NCBI RefSeq assembly: GCF_032854445.1
Contig: NC_088301.1
Span: forward strand, 43,137,187-43,201,186
From: Liolophura sinensis
Taxonomy: Eukaryota; Mollusca; Polyplacophora; Chitonida; Chitonidae
DNA length: 64,000 nucleotides
Direction of reading: 5' to 3'
This document shows, one piece after another, positions 40,770 to 53,000 of this stretch. Positions within the stretch are counted from its first letter, which is position 1; every line of letters begins with the position of its first letter. Under the pieces are notes generated by a model. It saw nothing but the letters and a program-made list of their open reading frames with translations. It searched no databases and was not told where the DNA came from. The position numbers were made by a program, and so were the translations under genes.

Positions 40770-41001
40770 TCACTCTTGTTTCACAGATTTCATTTGGATC
40801 CTCATCTTATGGAGGTCTGTAAAAAGAGCAGTTCCTCCAAATACAAGGATGGTCCCAATCCAATGCTGGTAAGTGAATGGGTTCTGGAAGTAGACAATGG
40901 AGAAGAGCAAACTCAAGAACTTGCGCAGTGTCACCACCATTGTCACCGTCAGAGAGGTACATTCAGTCGTCAGGACAAAAACACTCTTTATGCACACAAA
41001 T
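40770..41001 (-). CDS. SLC35B4: SLC35B4 coding exon 10 and stop
   Basis: Acceptor ATTTTTAG on the minus strand. 78 codons with the completed split Gln, including TGA. VCIKSVFVLTTECTSLTVT and FSIVYFQNPFTYQHWIG give the last three membrane segments. It ends in a short polar tail (QMKSVKQE). Confidence 0.96.
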
Positions 41002-44000
41002 CTAAAAATCTGTATTAAGGAAAAAAAATCTGGTTTGGGGTGTCATGCCAGAGCACGTGTCCATTTCCCACCTTCATTCTTCACATGCACCTAAGAATAA
41101 ACCAGTTAATGACACAGCCTGATTATTACATATATATTCTCCAGTAATACTATAGGGAGATGTTCATCAATGAATAAATGAGAGTGGTTTTTACTCCACA
41201 TAACCAATATTTCATCTATAAACTAGTGATATGTTGATATTAAGAATCAATATGATGTTCTAACTGACTGATAGAGATGTGAGAAAATTAAGGTACATTA
41301 CACACAAATGAACACTATAAAAAACAGATTAAGAGATTAACAAACAAATTAATTAAATTTATAACTTACACTAAATATGCAAACAATGTGCATTGTGAAG
41401 GCTAAAATTATGATCTATGGGACCACAAAATGAATCTGCACACAAAAGTCAAACCAATATGACCATGTACAAGAGCAATGCTTATCAAAGCTGACATGTT
41501 ATGGATTCCTGTCATCCACCATTACAGTGTGATAGTGAAGAAAAAGGATACTGAGTCATCACATTGCCTGCCAGATAAATCCACATCTTTGGTATTGAAA
41601 GCATAAGAACTGGAATCACGATTGGTTCTGAAACAGAAAACATGAACAACATGTGTTGTTACCTTGGGGTACTAGGCCTATGGACTGATGTACATGTACT
41701 ACACAGTATGAACTTATATACATGTTCTACATAGTATTATCTGATGTACACATACCACATAGTATGAACTGATGTGAATGTACTACATAGTTATGGTCTG
41801 ATGTACATGTATACATACTATGGTCTGATGTACACATACAACACAGTGTGAACTGATGTGTAAAAACACAGTATCATTTGATGAACATGTACAACATTAT
41901 ATGATCTGATGTACAGGTACAACTTAGTATCATCTCATGTGCATGTACAACATAGTATTATCTGATGTACATGTATACATAGTTAATATCATCTGATTTA
42001 CATGTACACCATACTGTCATTATCAACCAGTGAAGTAAATATCTAAACATAACATTAAATCTGGCAAGATTTTAGCCTAAGGAGGAATTTGCTTTGAGTA
42101 AAGTGCACCATTTGTAGTTTTTATTAAAATCACCATTAACTGCCTTTTTGTGAAACCAACCATAGATTTCAATTGTTCCAGACAAGGTAATTTACTTTTC
42201 AGGCAGGTCAAATGGTCAGGTTTCATTACAAATTCCAGATGTCCAGAACATATAATTTACAAGCTGTGCATCAACCAAAAAGATGGACAAAACAAGGAAA
42301 TCTACACAGAAGCTATCAGCTACTTTTGTGGTCAAGTAATAAACTTTAAGAACTATAAAAGCAAAAAATTTAGAATTTCCCTTTGTACAGAAACCTTGTA
42401 TATTTTCTGAACAAATTTCACAGACAATGCCATGCACCAAACACATGTATAAGTTTTCTGACATGGGACAACTGTTTGGAACTTTACAACTCCCTCCATT
42501 CCCACCTCCCAATATAAATTCATATAAATGCCCTTATTTCCTTAAACTTTAAAATTAGTTTTGCCTATATTTCCAGGACAGCATTTTCTAAGAAAGAGTT
42601 ACAAAAATCTACCACAAACGCATTAGGCATCAACAAGATTGTACAGTTGGTACGGGGCAACAAGTGTTATAATTATCAGGTTCCAGCTTACCTGATGCAT
42701 TGAACAGCAGTACATTATGGTAGATATCATGGGACAGAAGCAAAAACCCAGGTAAAGGGAGCAGATGCTGAAGTCATAAGGAAATAATTACATGGCAAAT
42801 AAAATTAGCAGTGTTATGTCAAACAAAAAGACATGCTGTAAATCTCTAACCTTTTCACCTCTAATGCATTTTTGGGGTGGAATTTATGCATACAAGTATT
42901 ATGAAAATGACACTAAAATGATTTGTTGGTGTCACTGAAGATGCAAACATCATAAAAGTGTATAACCTATTTACATAAAATACATATGTCATTATCATTC
43001 ACATAAACTCCATGTAACACAGAGTCTGTTCACATTTTTGATACTTCGGTGAGAACAACCTGGGTCATTGCTGGCATGCTATGCCCCTCAGCCACAGAGG
43101 CCCCTAGGAACACATCTGAATAAATATAACCATAACAAAGATAGTTTATGCTCACATTATAGAACATGGCTTCTCCAGGATGCTTCCCATACTTCTTGTA
43201 CACTGTCTCTTGATATATACCCATTCTTGCCGACATAAATAAAGCAAACGTCAAAATGGCTATCCCTGAAACACAACGGTCAGGTTCTCATTAAAACATA
43301 AAATTCTGACCGAATCCTGTGGATTAGTTATTTGCGAATTATATTCACATCTGCAAGCTGCCCCTTGTAAGTCTCAATTTTTTACCGTACTAAACAGATA
43401 TTTTTATAATTTTATACATACTAAAAAAAAAAAAAAAATGGACAGTAAAGAGAGAGGAATGAAATTACATGTATAACATTTTCTAAGACATAGATGTTCT
43501 TCTCTGGTCAGGATGCAAAAACGTTTTTTCCTAAATTTTACAAACCCATCATTGTAGTTACACAGTGTAGCCTCTCTTATAGCGCACTGCTTTGGGTGAG
43601 TGGGTGCTTGGGATTTAACATCGTACTCAACAATTTTTCAGTCATATGACGACGAAGGAATCCTTAGGGTGCAGGTACGTGTAATGTGCCACCTTGTTGC
43701 AGGACGGATTTCCACCACTCTTTTATTTAGTGCTACTTCACTGAGACGACTTACCGAAGGCAAGTAAGGCGCCCCGCCCAAGCCATTATACTGATACGGG
43801 TCAACCAGTCGTTGCACTATCCCCATCATGCTGAACGCCAAGCGAGGAAGTTACAACTTCCTCTTTTAAAGTCTGAGGTGTGACTCCATCAAGGATTGAT
43901 CCTGGATCTACCAGTCCCAAAGCTGACGCACTGCTTTGGGGAAAAGTTCCTGAGATATAGGCTACAATGTCTCTCGCTACAATGAAATGACCTTGGGATC

Positions 44001-47000
44001 TAGTATACAGGGCTACAGTCTGTCTTACAGGTCATGATTTGAAACTGAGCAAAGTTGTATCGATGCAAACTGTGATTTGTCAAATGCTTTCTTATTGTTA
44101 GTTTGCTATAAACACATGAGAATTTTTTGTTATTTAAGGATTCAAGCATTTAAGCCCCGTCCTACGAGTTCTATCCCACAAAGCTAGCTTCGTATCGCGT
44201 AATCACAGGCCTGAGCTGATCTACACAACTTGGTGCATGTCAATCATTTCCACAAGCTGCATGAATTCAAGTAACGTAGTTTCATCCATTTTGTTTTTAA
44301 ATAAAAAGAAAAACAGCTAAAACACATTAGGTATCCAATTCATACATGTCTGCTCATATCAGAAGTAACTCCTGGAACTTAGATTAAAAATGGCTGACTA
44401 CAGACGACTGTCAACCCGATCACGTGACCCCGTTACAGCTACTGAACAAAAAAAAAAATAATGTTCACTATTTTAATGCATATCACATTAAATCCATGTA
44501 TTAAATAAAAGATAGAGGAAAAAAATTAAGAAAAAATTCTCAAATATTTGAGTGAGTTCATTTCAACAAGCCGTTAAAGCCAAATCTCACTCCCTGCAGT
44601 TTCCCACCTCACTTTATAGCCACTCAATAATCTGATTAAAGTTATCAGCATTTACTGACAGTGTACAAATATGAATCCTTTTATGAGGTATGCCTGTCAC
44701 TGTGAGCAAAATGTGTTCTGCATTGCTGACGAAGCCACACACACTCAGAAAGAATGCTGTGACAACTATGTCACACGAGCGTTTGGATTCAAATCACTAG
44801 CAAAGAAATATAACTGGTTTCCACTTCTTCGATTTTTCACAGAAAATCCATTCTATTTTGCTTATACTTATGTAATATTCAAAAGCTTAAGCCTAAAATA
44901 TCAACTAACACATGGGTCACACACTAACACTAGGAAATGAAGCCAATGATGTAGCGTTATTTACATATATTTCTTGGTGAAAAATTCGTTTCCAGTTTTA
45001 GCTGTTCTCACATGAAAGTACACCACAGATTTTAGGGGGACAAAATTTGGCTCGTGTTATACTGTAAATACCTTTTTATACCTTTGGTGCTAACATTCAC
45101 GGATTTCGCGGCAAACACATTTCCACGAAAATAAGTGCCATCGAATACAAAACCCATGTAAGTAATTATTAATGTACCATGCGTTACAGTTATAAAACTT
45201 GTTAACAAGCACTACAGTTCTAATACTATTTTAAACACTCTTTTCAGGATGCTTAGCTCCATCTAGGTATCGCCACAATACGACGTTGTTGTGGTTGTTG
45301 TTGATTTATTGCTGCTCTTGGAGACTACAAATTGATAATTTGTACTGGGTGTTTGTACGAGATTCGATATACATATGATGAGAGAGGCTGTTTTTTTTTT
45401 ATCGACTGTACCTGCCTTCCAGTCACATCACCCTTCCGATGCGCCCGATGCATAGCGCACGGGGTTTCCACACTTCAAACTTCCTTTTCATAATGATGAT
45501 TTCTGAGAAATTTACTCAAATCTGTCACAGTTCACTCAAAGTTTCACTCACACTGCTGATGCATGAGAATTAAACAGTGGGATTTATGTATATCACATTT
45601 AATCCTTCATCTCCCGGAGGGAGTCACATGGATATTTGCTCACACAGCAGGTAAAGACTTCGTCTTATAAAGATTAACAGTCTTCAAAAAATTAAAAGCT
45701 TTGGAGGATTACCTCCCTTTGTCTGATCAAGTAACTGTATTGTACAGAATTTTTGTCACATCTTGCAGGTGCAAACATGTTTAATGATAACATTGTTACT
45801 CGAATGTTTGAGTTGTTTTATTACTTGACGTTTCTGTATTAAAGTTTGATGAGTTATCTAAAAATTCTGGTAAGATCTGCGAAAGTTGCTTCCCGCGAAT
45901 GTGTCTTCTTACCAAATCTGCAAAAGTTTATGCCCGCAAATAAAAAGGCATTTACAGTATCCAATTGTGCGCTATATAGAGGCTACACTGTATCTCAAAA
46001 CCCATACAATTAAGATAGATGCTGTCATCTGTTATATTAGTTATAGGATATTATTTTATTTACTTAACTGTTGTCTAAGGCCATACTAAAGAATTTCATA
46101 TTTCTCTATACGAGTGGAGGAAAACAGAGTACCCAGGATAATTACCTAAGTCAACTTAATGACAAACTTTCTCAGGTGTGACAAATGAAAACAAATGCGA
46201 ACTTCACTAAATGGCGAGCTTTAATGAAGGCCATGTTGTGTGAACAGCAATAAGGCTGCTACTAAACGCTTATTTTGAGCAAGGCCCCATGAATAGTGAG
46301 AGAAGAAACAAACAAAATCGCTTTTCTAGACCAGGACTGAACTCACTCCTGCATGTCCTAGCAATTTAAAGAAAAGCATCATAAAATTGCTATTAATGTA
46401 TAAAAAGAGACTTTGGTCAAGATAATTATGTAGATAAGAATCAATCTGTAAACTAGTGCTCATCTGTAAAGAGGCCTCTTGCACAAAGTAATCATAATTT
46501 AAGTTGACAGCCCCATAACTCACCTGTAAGCCATCGTATATATCCAGTAGCTGTGGCTTGCCATTCAGCTTCTGAATAGTCTTTCTGAGATGCTGATGAC
46601 TGCGACAAATAGAATGACATGATTTACTGACTTGTATGACACATGTTTAACGTCATACTCAAGAATTTCTCACATGCATACCATGGCTGAGAGTTTTGTG
46701 GAAATCAAAGTGCCCTGAATAAACCACTGATCTTGGCAAGTTACAAATGAACCTTCTAACATGCGACATACAGACTTGCACATTATAGTAGCGGAGACAA
46801 GTGGTCTAGACCAACATCGAATTTTGGTCTACAAAAACATCATCGACTGCTTACCCTATTTCTTCTAAGTTTTATGACCTCCCTAATTTTAGCCAATATC
46901 TATTAATTGTAGTAGGAATTTTGATTTTCTTTTTTCTCACATTTTTAGATCATCCAATGAACCACATACTCATATCATTACTTTTCCAAAAACTGGTAAA

Positions 47001-50000
47001 TAAGTGTAATATTCCACTTTCAACACTACTAATATCTGTCCCAAAAATTACAAGAATTAGATACTGTCACCAAAGCCCCACTAACACTGAAAGCAGGGGA
47101 AGGAATGTTGTTATACGAATTATTGTTACACGAATTATACTTAAAGAAAATCTATGCCCTTGCAATTCTGAAAGTTTTGCTTTAAAACTGAGATACAGTT
47201 TAAAGTTAGACATTATAAGTTAGACGTTAGTGCATTTACTATATGTACACCTGAAGGCAAGACAAAGTACAAAAAGTGTCAAAATCTTTGCTTTGTGTGA
47301 ATGGGCAAAATGTTTCCAGATTCATAGAATTAAATACCAGAGATTTTTTAAAACAATTATTCTTGCTAATTACTCACCATATCTCCAGTAGATGCTAAGG
47401 TACATAAAATTATTCCTAGAGTGATCAGGAAAACAGATAAGTATTTTGTAGCCGTGTACCTGAAATGAAATCACAGTTAGATCTGTGGGTGAAGAATTGA
47501 AGTTATTTCCACAGCATAAATCCAGATCTAATTCTTACTTGTTTTCACTTTAGGCTGAGAATCATTCCTTAATACAAAATCAATTGCTTTTTGGTAAAAA
47601 GATCAAAATGCATTCTAATTTCCCATTATGTTTGTCAATTCTCTGTAAAGAACAATGTACTTCACTTACCTATTCTTTAGAATTACGACACCTAGGACCA
47701 GATTTGCGATGAGAGAGCCCTTAAGTAAGATAAAGCATAGCATTCAATAGTTATTTCCATCAAAACAATAAAATATTTCACAACACTGGGTATACGTAGC
47801 TTTAGTCCATGCACCTTTTTGATGGTCAGGAAATGGATTGAACTCCAAAACAAAAAGAACCAAATTGGTATAATTTTGAACAAAAGTGAGAATCATCTGT
47901 TTTGACCAAATACAAAAGGCACTAAGTGGAATAATGGCTGTATTAATAGTGAGGGTTCGTACAGGTATATGAAAATGAAATTCAAGGAGTTTTCCAGGAG
48001 TTTTCTGTCATTTTCAAGGCAAGTTTAAACATACCATGGTGCAAATTATAGACTGTATTTTAAGTCTGATTTATAGATGCTTTAATTTGCATGCATGTAT
48101 ATTGAATAGTATGCTTGCTTTTGCAAGAAATATCTGCCCTTCACCTCTGTCATGCTACACATTCTTTGACCCGGCCTTAACTCAGTAAAAAAAATGAACG
48201 CCATATATCATTATACAGGGCTTCTTCTGGGTCAGTATTTTTTTTTTAGCCAGTCACTTTAACCACTCATCAGATTTTGTAGTAAATACTATTTTTCTTT
48301 AGCCATACTTCCTTAGCTGCCATGACTTTTGTAGGTCTACTTCTGTAATTCGTTTTAATCTGCCTTGGTGTAGCTGCTAGAATCAGTTTGGTCTCTTCCA
48401 ACTATATCTGGACTTTATCAAACATTACATTTAGAACAATTGCCCTCAAAATAATGGACCAATGCTTGGCAGTATGTTTTGTTTTTTGAAAAAAAAAAAA
48501 AAAAAATCAATCCTTTTTTCAACCTATCTGTAGAATCCTAGTAAAATGTAATTTCCTCTATCAGAAAAATCTATTACGAAATTAATTTGTAAATTCAGTT
48601 TATTAAATGCAACAGAGTCTGACAGGAGAAAACCAGACGGGGTACACATTTATGTCACGGCACATATTCTAAAACATTTAACTTATTTGGGATCAAAAAA
48701 AATGGTTTATTAAGTGGAAAAGTCTAAGTTTTTCATGAGAGATAACTTCATTTACAGGTGTAACTCTACCTTGATTTATTTTCCTTGATAATTTTTTTTT
48801 TCTTTCCTTTTTTTTTTTTTAACAATTGGCGATGAAAGGCTTCCCCAAAATGCCATGATTCTCATTCGTTATTTAACAGAACTGAATTCAAGCATTGTTT
48901 AATGTAAGTCAACTTGCAACAATGATGAACACCCTTTGTAGATTTCTGTCAAGTAGTTGTAATGTTGTCAAATGTTGTATGAGGCCGTTTGAAATGAAAG
49001 TAAGTGGATTATTTTCATTAGAAAAATTGCGAAAATCTGCTAAAAACCCCTGAAAACTCTCATGGTAGATTTTGTATAACGTTTGTATTTTTTCTTAAGT
49101 AAATAAATTTGTCGCCAAAAGCATTGGCATTTTTTGCAAATTTTATTGCCACTTCATGTTCTAAATTTGCGACAAAGGCAAGTGCCAGCAGAAGCCCTGA
49201 TTATGGGAGAATTATCAGCTAGCTCCCAATATACAGACTCGGCGATCAGCAGACAATATTTAAGTTCGGAACAAACTAAGATTTTCAAGGAGTTTCCAGG
49301 AATATTTGTCTTTTTTAAGGACTTTCAAGTACTTGAAAATGAAATTGTATTTTTCAAGCACTTTCAAGGAGTTTCGAGGAATGTGCACACACGGATAATG
49401 GGCTTTTTTATTTTCATGTATTTATTTTCTCAAGAACAGTATTCCAGAATACTTCACTTATATGATGGCAGCCAGCATTATGGTGGCTGAACCAGGCACT
49501 GTTTGCTGGCAGAGTTTCCCATGTATGGCCTTAGAGGAAGCTGGCATATGCTGGACTCAACACAACTGCATTTTTAGCGGCTCTAGGTTGATGGTAATGG
49601 ACTTGAAAATTTCATTTTTAAATGAAAATTTGTCCTTAGGTCTTCCAAAACAGTTTCTTAGTACTAAATAATTTCACAATACAATTTCTGACTACTACAT
49701 GTAGTACTTACCGATCGATAGATCATGTGTAGAGGCATGGAGATGTTGAAGGCAAACACAACATTATTGGTCACTTGTACCACAAAAAACATGCTACCAT
49801 TTTAGCATAATGTCTGCAAAAACAGAAAGGACACAAGTGTTTGAACAGATTTTCAGCACAGAATAGTTTAAAATGATTTCCTTCATCATGTCAAATTTCA
49901 ATAAGATACAAGAACATGTTCAAGTGCAGCACTTATTACATTGTTGATTATCTCATACTCGAAGCAATATTACAGAAATATGATATTATAATTTTTATTT

Positions 50001-53000
50001 CTTCGGTTTTTTTTCAATCTCAAATACCTGACTGGAATGACTGGAGCCTTTTGTCCAAAGTTTGTCGTAAAAACAAACCCTTGAACAGCGACGAACAAAA
50101 CTGCGAAAATGTGATGATGTTTCCACTGCCCGGGACACTCACTGCAATTAACAAAAGGCTTCCATAAACCTGGTGTACACATTCTAACATTCTGATGGAA
50201 AATCTAGCAAATACACTTGAGCAAAATCTACTAGCAGAGGTGACTGCTTATTGTTTTGAAGCAAAATATTTTGATCCCATTACCATAACATTTGATGATA
50301 TGTACATCAGTAGCGTCATCATCCTTCAACAAACATCAGTTAACCATATGCCTTTCTCAAATTTTGAATTACATATATCAAGCATTTCATTTTCTGCACC
50401 AGTTTTATGGAACTCCCTTCCTCGTACATTTTTTTGTTTCTTAGTTTTAATTTTTGAATTATTTTCCATTATTATTTTTAAAATTATTCTGTTATTGTAT
50501 CCTTAGTAATTTGCATGTTTGAATACTCCTTGGTTATATTCTACCTATTTCTACCACTCTGACCATTTTCTTTTCTCAATCTTTGATATATGTTAATTTA
50601 ATGCTACTATCTACCATTTTTAGTGGTAGATAGTGCGCTAGCGCAGCGTAATGACCCAGAAGCCTCTCACCAATGCAGTCACTGTGAGTGACAGCTCATG
50701 CTGGCTTCCTCTCCAGCCGAACCTGGGAAAGTCTCCAGCAACCTGTGGATGGTCTTGGGTTTCCCCTGGGCCCTGCCCGGCTTTCTGCCACCATAATGCT
50801 GACTGCCGTTGTATAAGTGAAATATTCTGGAGTATGACATAAAACACCAATCAATAAATAAATAAAGCATATTATTGTGCTTCATAAGCATGTAAAGTTT
50901 GAGATCAATACATACATTAATTTTTTAAATGAGCTCCACTGTACTTAGTACAACAAAGTTAGTTGCTAACTTTATTTTGTACATGTAAGCTATAAATAAC
51001 ATTGGAAGGTATAGGGAAATGGCTAATTTTATTTTCAGGACTATACCTAATAAAAACTGACGGTTATAATCTGTTATGAATCAAAATTACCTGGACAAGA
51101 CACTAAGCTTCTCAAGCCCTGCAAAACACTGAAGTATATTTTTTGTATGTACTTCAATGTAAAATTTCAGTGCACTGTTGTGGTAGGTACATCAATGACT
51201 GGTTGGAAGGTGTGTGTAAAAGAGATGCCTTGTTTTTTCCATGGTCTCAAACTAATTGGCTTCACACTTCACACAGATTCATACATCCAATGCTCTTCTA
51301 AGTTCTGATGTGACAAGTACTACCTTGCATTCACATCTGCAGGTTGCCAGGATATCACCAAAACCGCCATAAATTGGTGTTCAGCCCCATGGCTAAAATA
51401 TATTCCCATGTTACTCAGTTCTTGCGTCAGGACAAAGACCACTCTTCCAATCCAATAAAGCTTTTTGAAATAAAATGGGTTTCTCTCCGTCTTTTTCTAG
51501 ACCATGCGCTCACCACTCTTCTAAAGGTTCAGCTTTATACAACAGCTGACTTGTATAAGTCAAATCGCCTAATACCTTAGGTCAAATCATCTACAGTCAG
51601 ATAACCTGACAAAATAGGTAATGGATGTATTGGATTAATAGCTCCTTTTTAACTGTATTTGTTTGTACATATATTGAAAACTTGTCCATTTTGATGTCTG
51701 TACTTCAGGAAAGCCTCATTTTACAGCCTTTACTAGTAACAACAAGTAGCATCAAAGTGGAGTTCTGCAAATAGCCAACAAGTTATCTCCATTTATGCCA
51801 GCTCACCAAGCATGAAAAAAAAAATCTGAAGACTGATATCTGAAAAGACATGTACTGTTTTTACTTTTAATAAAATACATTTGTACCAATATATGTATCT
51901 TTTTTTTAGCCACATATGCTTTGGTTCCTAAATCACATTTAACTTTCAGCACCAAAATTATTTCATACAAAATGTGTTTCTTTTGAAACTACAGAATCTC
52001 TAACAAATTGTATACAGATAATAAACATCAACTTAATAACAATGTATTTGCTACCATAACAATACAACAAAACAGTGTATTATTACCTTGTATATATTGA
52101 CACACTCATTGGTATCATACGTCACAAGAACTGTTTATTATCTGTATTCCATTTGCTTGAGATTCTCTCGTTTCAAAAGAAACATATTGGTATGAAAATA
52201 TTTTTGGAAACTATTATGTGCTTTATGAACCAAAGTGAATTTGCTTAAAAAAGATACATATATTTGTACAATTGTATTTTATTGAAAATAAAAATATAAA
52301 AATATATCTGGATGTCCCTTTTTTTCATGCTTGGTGAGCTGACTTAAACAGAGATAGTATGGGACGTAAAATGAACCTTTCCTCAAATATAGACATCAGA
52401 TATGAAGGACAAGTTCACCACACAAACAAGCACAGATAAAAAGGAGCCAGTAAATTGAGTAATCCAATATTCCCTTTACAAATATTGTTAGGCTATATGA
52501 CTTAGACTGTAGACGATTCAACCTGAAGTATCAGGCGATTTCATACTGGAGAGCTGGCTGTTAGACAGTATGGCTAGTTTCTGATATATTGTGGTCAACC
52601 TGTTCTTGTTGAGAGCTAAGTATTCTTTTCTGGATAAGCTGAACAAAGGGTAGATAACTAACATGAAGTACTGTATAGGACTAGTTGGGGCATTATATCT
52701 TACTTACTTACTTACCTGATCGGTGTTCAACACTGTATTCAGGATATTTTGGACATATAGAATGGCATGCAGCCTATGGCTGACAAATAGTAGTAGAGGG
52801 TTTGACTTGCTGAACTGGCTGTCAGATTTATGGGTGGTGGTTATCAGAGTAAACCATCCCTATGTACCTTCCAGACTTAAAACCACTGCTGAAGAGCAAG
52901 AGCTGGATTCGAGCATACAATATCACTGGTCATGGGCCAGTTTAATGAGATAAAGAAAAAAAAAAGACACTTTATTGAACCAGCAAGGTTCCATGTCATG

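Noticed and set aside
43638-43841. 67-codon open frame on -, similar to a + frame at 56182-56382
   Set aside because: The similarity between the two is because both lie in copies of the same SINE. They are not a protein family.
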